Assembly: GCA_964636685.1 (NCBI GenBank)
Contig: CAZWUK010000059.1
Coordinates: 1-13,330 of the forward strand
Length of the DNA: 13,330 nt
Reading direction: 5' to 3'
Source of the DNA: CAZWUK01 sp964636685
GTDB lineage: Bacteria > Bacillota > Clostridia > Christensenellales > CAG-138
The notes below the pieces were generated by a model, which saw only the letters and a program-made list of their open reading frames with translations, did no database searches and had not been told where the DNA came from. Positions within the stretch are counted from its first letter, which is position 1, and each line of letters opens with the position of its first letter. Of the stretch, positions 7,208-13,330 are shown piece after piece. The position numbers and the translations under genes are program-made.

Positions 7208-7249
7208 ATCTTGCGAAAATGCGGAAGGACGCCCGGCGTATTCGCGTGA

Positions 7250-7291
7250 AAAATAAAAGCGCCTCTGTTCGGCTGAGAACGGAGGCGCTTT
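7250..7291 (-). terminator. Intrinsic terminator of the SH3-domain gene
   Basis: A 15-bp stem (7256-7270 with 7277-7291, one mismatched position) closes a 6-nt loop. On the minus strand it is followed by TTTTATTTTT-type sequence. It begins 13 nt after the stop codon of the minus-strand gene at 7304. Confidence 0.85.
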
Positions 7292-7303
7292 GCGATGACG
7301 GGA

Positions 7304-8098
7304 TTATTCCGGAACGGGGGTGCCGGAGGGCACGCTGACGTCGGTTTTGACATAGGTGCCTTTGACATAGCCCTTCACGCCGGAGGTGACGACCTGAATA
7401 TAGTAGAAGCCGTCTGTTTGGAACAGGACGTATACGGCGTCGCCGGAAACCAGCTCGCCCTTTGCCTTGGTATCGGTGCTGGGGCCTGTACGGATGGCGA
7501 GCTTCGAGGCGGTGATTGTGCCGGCGATCATGCCGTCGGGCGTTTGCGCCTTAACGACAAACTTCGTGGCGATGAAGCCGTAGGTCTTGCTCTCCAGTAC
7601 TTGCACTTTATAATAGTCGCCATAGGTGCCGTACACGCGGAGCGCGGTACCCTTATCGTACTTTTTGATGATCGTGTCGCTCGTGGTGGGCCCGCCGCGC
7701 AAAGCAACGCCGCTGCCTGTAAGCGTTCCGTCATAGGCGGCCTTTTCCTCCTCCGTGGTCGGCTGAACGTTGACTGTGACCTTGGGCGTCGGCGTCGGCG
7801 TCGCGCTGGGCGATGGCGACGAAGAGGAAATCACCGGCGTATCGGTGGCAGAGGGAACGAGGCTGGGGGTTGGCGTGAAGCTGTCTACCGGCGGAAGCGT
7901 CGGAGACGGGGTTACGCCGCCGAGAACAGAATCGCCAAGCGCCGGGGTGAACGAGGCGTTGGGATCGTTTGCGCTGTTCTCTTTGATTTTATTTCGGATC
8001 GACCACACGATGAAATAGACGCTGACGATCACGACGAGCGCCATGATGCTCAACACGATATATCCCATTGGCGTGATGCGATACCTTTTTCTGCGCAT
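7304..8098 (-). CDS. Membrane-anchored protein with Pro/Ser/Thr stalk and two SH3-like domains
   Basis: The 264-residue product has a basic N-terminus (MRRKRYR), one membrane helix (about 12-33), a low-complexity Pro/Thr/Ser stalk (about 41-110, with runs such as TPTPTP) and two SH3b-type repeats (about 121-183 and 189-252). Both repeats carry the family pattern: R-x-GPS/T near the start, a central hydrophobic-G block, then YGFIATKFV or GYVKGTYV. The short cytoplasmic end and single helix place the SH3 domains outside the cell, where bacterial SH3 domains usually bind peptidoglycan or other wall polymers. No catalytic domain is present, so it may be a wall-anchoring or sensing protein; a partner is not evident. 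AAGGAGG lies 5 nt upstream of the ATG. It has its own terminator and is separated by 132 nt from the HAD gene upstream on the same strand. Confidence 0.85.
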   Translation of the reverse strand: MRRKRYRITPMGYIVLSIMALVVIVSVYFIVWSIRNKIKENSANDPNASFTPALGDSVLGGVTPSPTLPPVDSFTPTPSLVPSATDTPVISSSSPSPSATPTPTPKVTVNVQPTTEEEKAAYDGTLTGSGVALRGGPTTSDTIIKKYDKGTALRVYGTYGDYYKVQVLESKTYGFIATKFVVKAQTPDGMIAGTITASKLAIRTGPSTDTKAKGELVSGDAVYVLFQTDGFYYIQVVTSGVKGYVKGTYVKTDVSVPSGTPVPE

Positions 8099-8230
8099 GG
8101 GAACCTCCTTGATAATTACATACTTATTCTATTACAAGCATATCGTTTTTGCCGGTGAATGCAAGGGTTTTTTCTGCCGTTTGAGAAAGTTTCATGGTTT
8201 CTTGCCCGCATTCTCACAGCATGTTCACTT

Positions 8231-8911
8231 TTACGGCGCAATGCGGGAATTTTTTGAAATTCCACAGTTTTCATACAGATACGCCGTAAGATCGGCTGCC
8301 CGATAAAACGACTGCTCCGGATGCTCGGCAAGAACGGCGGCGGGCTGCAGGAATTCGGGAGAAGCGTAAAGCGCGGCCGCCGCAGGCATGCCGGCTTGAT
8401 GCGCTGCTAAAATATCTCCCGGCGAATCTCCCACATAGATCGCTTCGGCGGGAGGCAGACCGAGCTTTGCAGCAGCGCGCAGCAGGCATTCCGCCTTTTT
8501 GTTGCAGTTTTCATCGCCGGTTTCGACTGCGGCAAACAATCCGTGCATGTCAAACTGATCGAGCGAATGCGAAAGGCTCGTTTCGCCGCGACCGGTGATG
8601 AGCGCAAGCGGAATCCCGTGATCGTGCAGCGTGTGCAGAAGCTCTGTCATGCCGGGGATCGGCGCGGGGTTCATCGCCGGATGCAGGCGGCGGTGCGTGT
8701 CGTACCAGCGCTGCCGCGCATCTTCATAGCATTCCGGCGAAACCAGACGGCGGAGCATCCCCTCCTCGGTAATGCCGGAAACGGCGACCAACTCGGATAC
8801 GGTTACTTCGCGCTGCAAAAAGGGTTCCAACGCGATTTGAAAGGCACGATAGCAAAAGGGGAGAGAATCTGTTATCGTGCCGTCCATGTCAAAAAACACG
8901 CCTTTTATCAT
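8231..8911 (-). CDS. HAD-superfamily phosphatase, phosphoglycolate-phosphatase-like
   Basis: This 226-residue cytoplasmic protein carries the HAD motifs FFDMDGTITDS (D8, D10), LITGRG (T106), the K138/K139 pair, and YVGDSPGDILAAHQAG (D162, D166). The helical cap after motif I and the overall length fit the phosphoglycolate-phosphatase/pyrophosphatase branch. The actual substrate, probably a small sugar phosphate, is not determined by sequence. It is the last gene of the galE operon: the nucleotidyltransferase stop lies only 3 nt upstream of its ATG. No Shine-Dalgarno box is visible there, so translation probably depends on coupling to the gene before it. It shares the fold but only modest similarity with the HAD gene at 6415, so a recent duplication is not indicated. 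No clear terminator follows. Confidence 0.85.
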   Translation of the reverse strand: MIKGVFFDMDGTITDSLPFCYRAFQIALEPFLQREVTVSELVAVSGITEEGMLRRLVSPECYEDARQRWYDTHRRLHPAMNPAPIPGMTELLHTLHDHGIPLALITGRGETSLSHSLDQFDMHGLFAAVETGDENCNKKAECLLRAAAKLGLPPAEAIYVGDSPGDILAAHQAGMPAAAALYASPEFLQPAAVLAEHPEQSFYRAADLTAYLYENCGISKNSRIAP

Positions 8912-8914
8912 TTG

Positions 8915-9838
8915 TTAAAACAGCGGATGATCCGGATAAACGCCGGCGTCGGTCATTTTCTTGAGATCCGCCATGACGATGGGCTTGTCCTCTCGGTAGG
9001 TGACGCCAAACCACCGGTCGGGCGAGGAGAGAACCTCTACCGCCGCCTTGCCTTCCTTTAGCAGCGCGCCGACCTCGTTGGGAATGAGCATCTCCGCCTT
9101 GAGCGGATTTTTCTCAAAGGCATTCTTGAGAAACGTCGGGAAACGCGCCTCCAGTTCGTCGAACAGGCTGGGCGTGAAGCCCCACATGTTCATCGAAACC
9201 GGGCTGCCTGCCGGGATCTTGACAAAGGTCTTGCCGTCGTCCTCAGTGTAGGCGGCGCCGTCGGGCGTCTTATAGATTTTGAGCCGTTCGACGATGTCCA
9301 CAAGCTGATGGCGTTCGTCGCTCACACAGACGCCGCGCGCGACGGAGCCTGCGTCGGTGAGGGTATTTTCCAGAATGTAGCCTACCATGCAGAAATCGTA
9401 CTTTTCGCCGTCCTTTGCCGTTTTCAGACGGTCATAGAGCACTTTATAGGCCGATTTTCCATAGTAGTCGTCCGCGTTGATGATGCCGAACGGGCCTTTG
9501 ACCGCATCCTTGCAGCACAGGATCGCGTGTGAGGTGCCCCAGGGCTTGACGCGGTCTGCGGGCGGGGTCATACCGGCGGGGAACATGGAGTCGAGCTGTT
9601 GATAGACGTAGCCGACCTCCATTTTTTTGGCGACGCGATTGCCGATGACCTCCTTGAAGTCGTTTTCGATGTTGCGGTTGATGATGAAAACGACCTTTTC
9701 AAAGCCGGCCTGCATCGCGTCATAGAGCGAATAGTCGATGATGATCTCCCCGTGCGGGCCGACGGGATCGATCTGCTTGAGTCCGCCGTAGCGGCTGCCC
9801 ATGCCTGCTGCAAGTACTACAAGAGTCGGTTTTTCCAT
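8915..9838 (-). CDS. Sugar-phosphate nucleotidyltransferase (NTP transferase family)
   Basis: This 307-residue cytoplasmic enzyme should join a nucleotide to a sugar-1-phosphate with release of pyrophosphate. The N-terminal signature VVLAAGMGSRYGGLKQ (G12, G14, R16) binds the NTP and the INADDYYG motif (121-124) supplies the metal-binding aspartate. It lacks the C-terminal left-handed beta-helix of GlmU-type enzymes. The order galE then nucleotidyltransferase, 21 nt apart, makes UDP-glucose or a related UDP-sugar the most likely product, but the sequence differs from classical GalU and I do not assign that name. AAAGGAGG lies 8 nt upstream of the ATG. Confidence 0.82.
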   Translation of the reverse strand: MEKPTLVVLAAGMGSRYGGLKQIDPVGPHGEIIIDYSLYDAMQAGFEKVVFIINRNIENDFKEVIGNRVAKKMEVGYVYQQLDSMFPAGMTPPADRVKPWGTSHAILCCKDAVKGPFGIINADDYYGKSAYKVLYDRLKTAKDGEKYDFCMVGYILENTLTDAGSVARGVCVSDERHQLVDIVERLKIYKTPDGAAYTEDDGKTFVKIPAGSPVSMNMWGFTPSLFDELEARFPTFLKNAFEKNPLKAEMLIPNEVGALLKEGKAAVEVLSSPDRWFGVTYREDKPIVMADLKKMTDAGVYPDHPLF

Positions 9839-9859
9839 GATGGCTTCCTCCTTTGATGC

Positions 9860-10873
<1,014 letters not shown>

Positions 10874-10911
10874 AGCTTTCCTCCTGTTGTTATATAAAAC
10901 AATACACCGTA

Positions 10912-10940
10912 ATTATAGATCGAATCCCCATATCCGTCAA
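10912..10940 (-). promoter_or_regulatory. galE: Sigma-A-type promoter of the galE operon
   Basis: On the minus strand TTGACG (complement of 10935-10940) and a perfect TATAAT (complement of 10912-10917) are separated by 17 nt. Transcription would begin near 10905, about 32 nt before the galE ATG. Confidence 0.75.
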
Positions 10941-10989
10941 ACAATGCTTATACGTCGAAACGACCGATTTTGACACATAATTTTTGCAA

Positions 10990-11002
10990 TTCTTGTCAAG
11001 AA
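10990..11002. promoter_or_regulatory. Short inverted repeat in the galE-hndA intergenic region
   Basis: TTCTTG and CAAGAA flank a single T. The site lies about 50 nt upstream of the galE -35 box and about 46 nt upstream of the hydrogenase -35 region, so it could bind a dimeric regulator acting on either promoter. No regulator gene is visible nearby. Confidence 0.35.
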
Positions 11003-11016
11003 CAACAAAATGTAAT

Positions 11017-11047
11017 AACAAATTGACAAATAATCCATCAATTTGTT
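11017..11047. promoter_or_regulatory. Perfect 10-bp-arm palindrome next to the hydrogenase promoter
   Basis: AACAAATTGA (11017-11026) and TCAATTTGTT (11038-11047) are exact inverted copies separated by 11 nt. The right arm touches the -35 region of the hydrogenase promoter. This is a good candidate operator. Its arm orientation (AACAA outward) does not match the usual Rex operator (TTGT...ACAA). Confidence 0.5.
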
Positions 11048-11075
11048 TTGCAATGCTATTCAAATATGTTATAAT
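11048..11075 (+). promoter_or_regulatory. Extended -10 promoter of the hydrogenase operon
   Basis: TATAAT (11070-11075) is preceded by TGT, giving an extended -10 element. TTGCAA at 11048-11053 is a moderate -35 box at 16-nt spacing. Transcription would start near 11082. Confidence 0.7.
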
Positions 11076-11080
11076 ACCAT

Positions 11081-11100
11081 CGGTATATTGAAACATACCG
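11081..11100 (+). promoter_or_regulatory. Hairpin at the predicted 5' end of the hydrogenase mRNA
   Basis: CGGTAT (11081-11086) and ATACCG (11095-11100) form a 6-bp stem with an 8-nt loop, starting almost exactly at the predicted transcription start. It could be a 5' stabilising stem or an operator downstream of the promoter. Confidence 0.4.
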
Positions 11101-11121
11101 GCCAATAATTAAACCTGAACG

Positions 11122-11127
11122 AGGAGG
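11122..11127 (+). promoter_or_regulatory. Ribosome binding site that selects the hndA start
   Basis: AGGAGG at 11122-11127 directly touches an ATG at 11128, leaving no room for that start. It lies 6 nt before the ATG at 11134, which is therefore preferred. Confidence 0.8.
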
Positions 11128-11133
11128 ATGCTT

Positions 11134-11628
11134 ATGGCAAAGCAGAAGACGGTCGTTCCGTTCCAGGGAACCGCCGAACAGGAAAAGAAACTCAGAGAGG
11201 TCATCAAGACGCATCAGCAGGACAAGGGCGCTTTGATGCCGATCCTGCAGCAGGCGCAGGACATCTATGGGTATCTGCCCATCGAGGTGATGAACATCAT
11301 CGCGGAGGGACTGGACATTTCCACGGAGGAAGTCTATCAGGTCGCTACATTCTACGGTCAGTTCACGCTCAATCCCGCGGGTAAATACCGCATTTCCGTA
11401 TGTCTCGGCACGGCCTGCTACGTCAAGGGCTCGCAGCTTGTCATGGACGAGTTGGAAAAACAGCTTGGCGTCAAGGCGGGCGGCACCACGGCAGACGGTG
11501 TATTCACCTTGCAGGCGACGCGCTGCCTGGGCTGCTGCGGTCTGGCGCCGGTCATCATGATAAACGACGAAGTTTACGGCAGACTGGAGCCGTCGTCCAT
11601 TGCAGGAATCCTCGCCAAATACAAATAA
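11134..11628 (+). CDS. hndA: NuoE/HndA-type [2Fe-2S] subunit of a bifurcating NAD(P)-linked hydrogenase
   Basis: This 164-residue thioredoxin-like ferredoxin carries electrons between the flavin subunit (NuoF/HydB-type) and the catalytic hydrogenase subunit in multimeric [FeFe]-hydrogenases. The four [2Fe-2S] ligands have the family spacing: C90-x4-C95 in VCLGTACYVKGS and C131-x3-C135 in TRCLGCCGLAP. The N-terminal helical part (about 15-75) with EVYQVATFYGQF matches the complex I 24-kDa subunit family, and the length is normal. It is the first gene of the operon, and the rest of the enzyme (NuoF-like and HydA-like subunits) is expected beyond the right edge. The product could be called HydC, HndA or NuoE by different schemes; the family is certain and the exact complex inferred. 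Confidence 0.92.
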   Translation: MAKQKTVVPFQGTAEQEKKLREVIKTHQQDKGALMPILQQAQDIYGYLPIEVMNIIAEGLDISTEEVYQVATFYGQFTLNPAGKYRISVCLGTACYVKGSQLVMDELEKQLGVKAGGTTADGVFTLQATRCLGCCGLAPVIMINDEVYGRLEPSSIAGILAKYK

Positions 11629-11664
11629 TCAAACCGAACGTTATTTTTGACGGAGGCTTGTTCC

Positions 11665-12027
11665 ATGAAAATCGGAGATATTGCAAAGCTTTTGAACGCG
11701 ACGGTTCTGACCGGCACGCCGGAGCAGCTGCTGGAGGAGGTGCATAACGCCTGCGGCAGCGATATGATGAGCGACGTGCTGGCGTATGTCAAAGACCAGG
11801 CTGTGCTTTTGACCGGGCTTGTCAATCCGCAGGTGATCCGTACCGCGATGATGATGGATATGCGCTGCATCGTTTTTGTGCGAAGCAAAACGCCCACGGC
11901 GGATATGCTCGATCTTGCGGCGGATAATCACATCGTGGTGATGACCTGTACGCTCAGAATGTATGAGGCCTGCGGCACGCTCTATAAAAACCAGCTGGGC
12001 TGCGGAGATCCGACCGATGGAAGATGA
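11665..12027 (+). CDS. DRTGG-domain protein of a hydrogenase operon
   Basis: This 120-residue soluble protein resembles the single-domain DRTGG proteins often encoded inside clostridial [FeFe]-hydrogenase operons. Its segments fit that fold: the N-terminal MKIGDIAKLLNATVLTG, the central VLLTGLVNPQVIRTAMMMDMRCIVFV and the C-terminal ADNHIVVMTCTLRMYEACGTLY. The DRTGG domain has an unsettled role, proposed to sense a ligand or mediate protein contacts. The ATG at 11665 has CGGAGG 8 nt upstream; a TTG 18 nt earlier overlaps that box and is not used. It lies 36 nt after hndA, and its last 11 nt overlap the next gene, so the products are probably made together and may interact. Confidence 0.75.
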   Translation: MKIGDIAKLLNATVLTGTPEQLLEEVHNACGSDMMSDVLAYVKDQAVLLTGLVNPQVIRTAMMMDMRCIVFVRSKTPTADMLDLAADNHIVVMTCTLRMYEACGTLYKNQLGCGDPTDGR

Positions 12028-12445
12028 TGTGCTGCGCTACCACTTCGATGTGGCTGGCGACAACTTCACCTCCGCCGGCGAAGCTTCCGTACAGGTCAAG
12101 AAGATGCTGCGGCAGATGGGATTTCCGGCGGACGTGATCCGCAGGGTATCCATTGCCATGTACGAAGGAGAGATCAACATGGTCGTACATGCCCGCGGCG
12201 GCACGGCGGACGTCACGGTCAATCCCCAGTATGTGGAGATCGTGTTGACCGACGAGGGACCGGGCATCAAGGACATTGCGCTCGCCATGCAGGAGGGGTA
12301 TTCCACCGCGCCTGACAATGTGCGCGCGCTGGGCTTTGGCGCAGGGATGGGTCTGCCCAACATGAAGCGCTATACGGATTCTATGGACATCCAGTCCGAG
12401 GTAGGAAAGGGCACCACAGTCACCATGCGGGTGCTCGTGCCGTAA
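12017..12445 (+). CDS. RsbW-like serine kinase/anti-sigma-type ATPase (HATPase_c)
   Basis: This 142-residue stand-alone GHKL ATPase has the N box in MYEGEINMVVHA (E52, N54, H58), the G1 box DEGPGI (79-84) and the glycine-rich lid GFGAGMGL (107-112), plus VGKGTTVTM near the end. Family members act as protein serine kinases or anti-sigma factors (RsbW, SpoIIAB), usually countered by a SpoIIE-type phosphatase and an anti-sigma antagonist. Neither partner is seen in the window, but PP2C phosphatases commonly lie further along such hydrogenase operons. The ATG at 12017 has CGGAG about 9 nt upstream and starts inside the 3' end of the DRTGG gene, which suggests translational coupling. It probably belongs to a switch controlling the hydrogenase; direct evidence is absent. 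Confidence 0.85.
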   Translation: MEDDVLRYHFDVAGDNFTSAGEASVQVKKMLRQMGFPADVIRRVSIAMYEGEINMVVHARGGTADVTVNPQYVEIVLTDEGPGIKDIALAMQEGYSTAPDNVRALGFGAGMGLPNMKRYTDSMDIQSEVGKGTTVTMRVLVP

Positions 12446-12468
12446 GGCAATACGTTTCGGAGGAAGAT

Positions 12469-13330
12469 ATGCAGGAGTACAAGCATTCGGTCTCGCTGGA
12501 CACTGATAAGTGCAAGGGCTGTACCAACTGCCTCAAGCGCTGCCCGACGGAGGCGATTCGCATCCGCGGCGGCCACGCCGTTATCAATTCCGCCTGCTGT
12601 ATCGATTGCGGCGAGTGCATCCGCGTCTGTCCCTATAAGGCCAAAAAGGCGAACTTCGATTCGCTGGACGCCTTCCGGGAGAAGAAATGGAAGATCGCGC
12701 TGCCGCCGCCGTCGCTCTACGGTCAGTTTACGGATCTTGACGATGTAGACTATGTGCTGCAAGGGCTATTGGACATCGGGTTTGACGATGTGTTTGAGGT
12801 AGCGCGCGCCGCGGAGATCGTTTCGGAATATACGAGGCGTTACATGCACAAGGACGGCGTCAAGCGTCCGGTCATCAATTCCGCGTGTCCTGTGGTGGTG
12901 CGGCTGATTACGCTGCGCTTCCCGAATCTTTGCGACCATGTGATGCCGATGCTTCCGCCGATTGAGATCGCTGCCGAAATGGCGCGCAAAGAAGCGATGA
13001 AAAAGCATCCGGAGCTGACCCGGGACGACATTGCGGTGGTGTTTATCTCCCCTTGTCCTGCCAAGGCGAGCTATGTGAAAAACGGTTTTTTGGAACAACC
13101 CTCCCATGTGGATTACGTCGTCTCCATGAGCGACGTGTATTTTAAGCTGATCGCCAAGATGAAAAAGCACAAGGCGCCGAAGATCGCGACGCGTTCCGGC
13201 ACGATCGGCATCAGCTGGGCGTCTACCAGCGGAGAGGCCTCCGCACTGATGAACGACCGGTATCTGGCGGCGGACGGCATTGAAAACGTCATCCGCGTGC
13301 TGGACGATATTGATACGGGTCATTTTCCGA
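12469..13330 (+). CDS. Ferredoxin-[FeFe]-hydrogenase protein, probably sensory (5' part; runs off the window)
   Basis: The first 287 residues are present and the frame is open to the window edge. Two [4Fe-4S] ferredoxin motifs come first: C15, C18, C21, C25 and C44, C47, C50, C54. The iron hydrogenase large-subunit domain follows from about residue 75. Its first H-cluster motif reads NSACP (137-141) instead of the catalytic TSCCP: the cluster ligand C140 is kept, but the preceding proton-transfer cysteine is alanine (A139). The second motif is SPCPAK (194-199) instead of MPCxxK, with Tyr in place of the usual Glu. These changes are known for the sensory HydS-type hydrogenases, which often carry a C-terminal PAS domain; that part lies outside the window. 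The ATG has GGAGGA 5-6 nt upstream, and the gene starts 23 nt after the ATPase. It probably senses redox state or hydrogen and signals through the neighbouring ATPase. Confidence 0.88.
   Translation, partial: MQEYKHSVSLDTDKCKGCTNCLKRCPTEAIRIRGGHAVINSACCIDCGECIRVCPYKAKKANFDSLDAFREKKWKIALPPPSLYGQFTDLDDVDYVLQGLLDIGFDDVFEVARAAEIVSEYTRRYMHKDGVKRPVINSACPVVVRLITLRFPNLCDHVMPMLPPIEIAAEMARKEAMKKHPELTRDDIAVVFISPCPAKASYVKNGFLEQPSHVDYVVSMSDVYFKLIAKMKKHKAPKIATRSGTIGISWASTSGEASALMNDRYLAADGIENVIRVLDDIDTGHFP

Noticed and set aside
7110..7256. 48-codon ORF running through the candidate small RNA and its terminator
   Set aside because: It has no Shine-Dalgarno box, it reads straight through the terminator hairpin, and the peptide shows no recognisable feature.
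7295..8158. 287-codon ORF opposite the SH3-domain gene, and similar long ORFs opposite the phosphoesterase and galE
   Set aside because: They are antisense shadows caused by GC-biased codon use. The minus-strand frames have recognisable domains and ribosome binding sites; these do not.
11017..11047. Rex operator
   Set aside because: Rex sites have TTGT...ACAA arms about 18 bp overall. Here the arms face the other way and are separated by 11 nt.
11023..11051. TTGACA at 11023-11028 as the hydrogenase -35 box
   Set aside because: At 17-nt spacing the following hexamer is TTTTGC, which is not a -10 box. The extended -10 TATAAT at 11070 is far better.

Overview
The window reads as chromosome of an anaerobic, fermentative member of the Bacillota (Clostridia-like). 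Base composition is moderately GC-rich. Most genes have AGGAGG-type ribosome binding sites, promoters look sigma-A-like (TTGACA/TATAAT), and the right end is the start of an electron-bifurcating [FeFe]-hydrogenase type operon. I see no mobile element, CRISPR array, rRNA or tRNA. No species can be named from this sequence alone.

Left part (1-7065). A membrane-anchored, exported calcineurin-like phosphoesterase (minus strand, probable TTG start) is divergent from a polyisoprenyl-phosphate sugar-1-phosphate transferase (plus strand). After a leader with three tandem hairpins comes aldose 1-epimerase galM. Next are a seven-helix membrane protein with a degenerate GGDEF and an apparently intact EAL domain (a likely c-di-GMP phosphodiesterase) and, overlapping it by 4 nt, a beta-phosphoglucomutase-like HAD hydrolase.

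Centre (7062-8098). A near-consensus promoter sits on the stop codon of the HAD gene and is followed about 115 nt later by an intrinsic terminator, with no convincing ORF between them. This is a candidate small RNA with a C-rich hairpin loop. A second terminator serves the convergent gene, a membrane-anchored protein with a Pro/Ser/Thr-rich stalk and two SH3-like domains.

Right-centre (8231-10873, minus strand). A compact operon runs galE, nucleotidyltransferase, HAD phosphatase. Together with galM and the sugar transferase it points to sugar-phosphate and nucleotide-sugar supply for galactose use and surface glycan synthesis. GalE carries a cysteine at the gate position, which predicts that it also accepts N-acetylated UDP-sugars.

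Right end (11134-13330, plus strand). A hydrogenase operon begins: an hndA/NuoE-like [2Fe-2S] subunit, a DRTGG-domain protein, an RsbW-like ATPase, and the 5' part of a ferredoxin-[FeFe]-hydrogenase protein with a Cys-to-Ala change in its first H-cluster motif, which marks it as a probable sensory rather than catalytic hydrogenase. The galE/hndA intergenic region holds two divergent promoters and several inverted repeats, including a perfect 10-bp arm palindrome next to the hydrogenase promoter.
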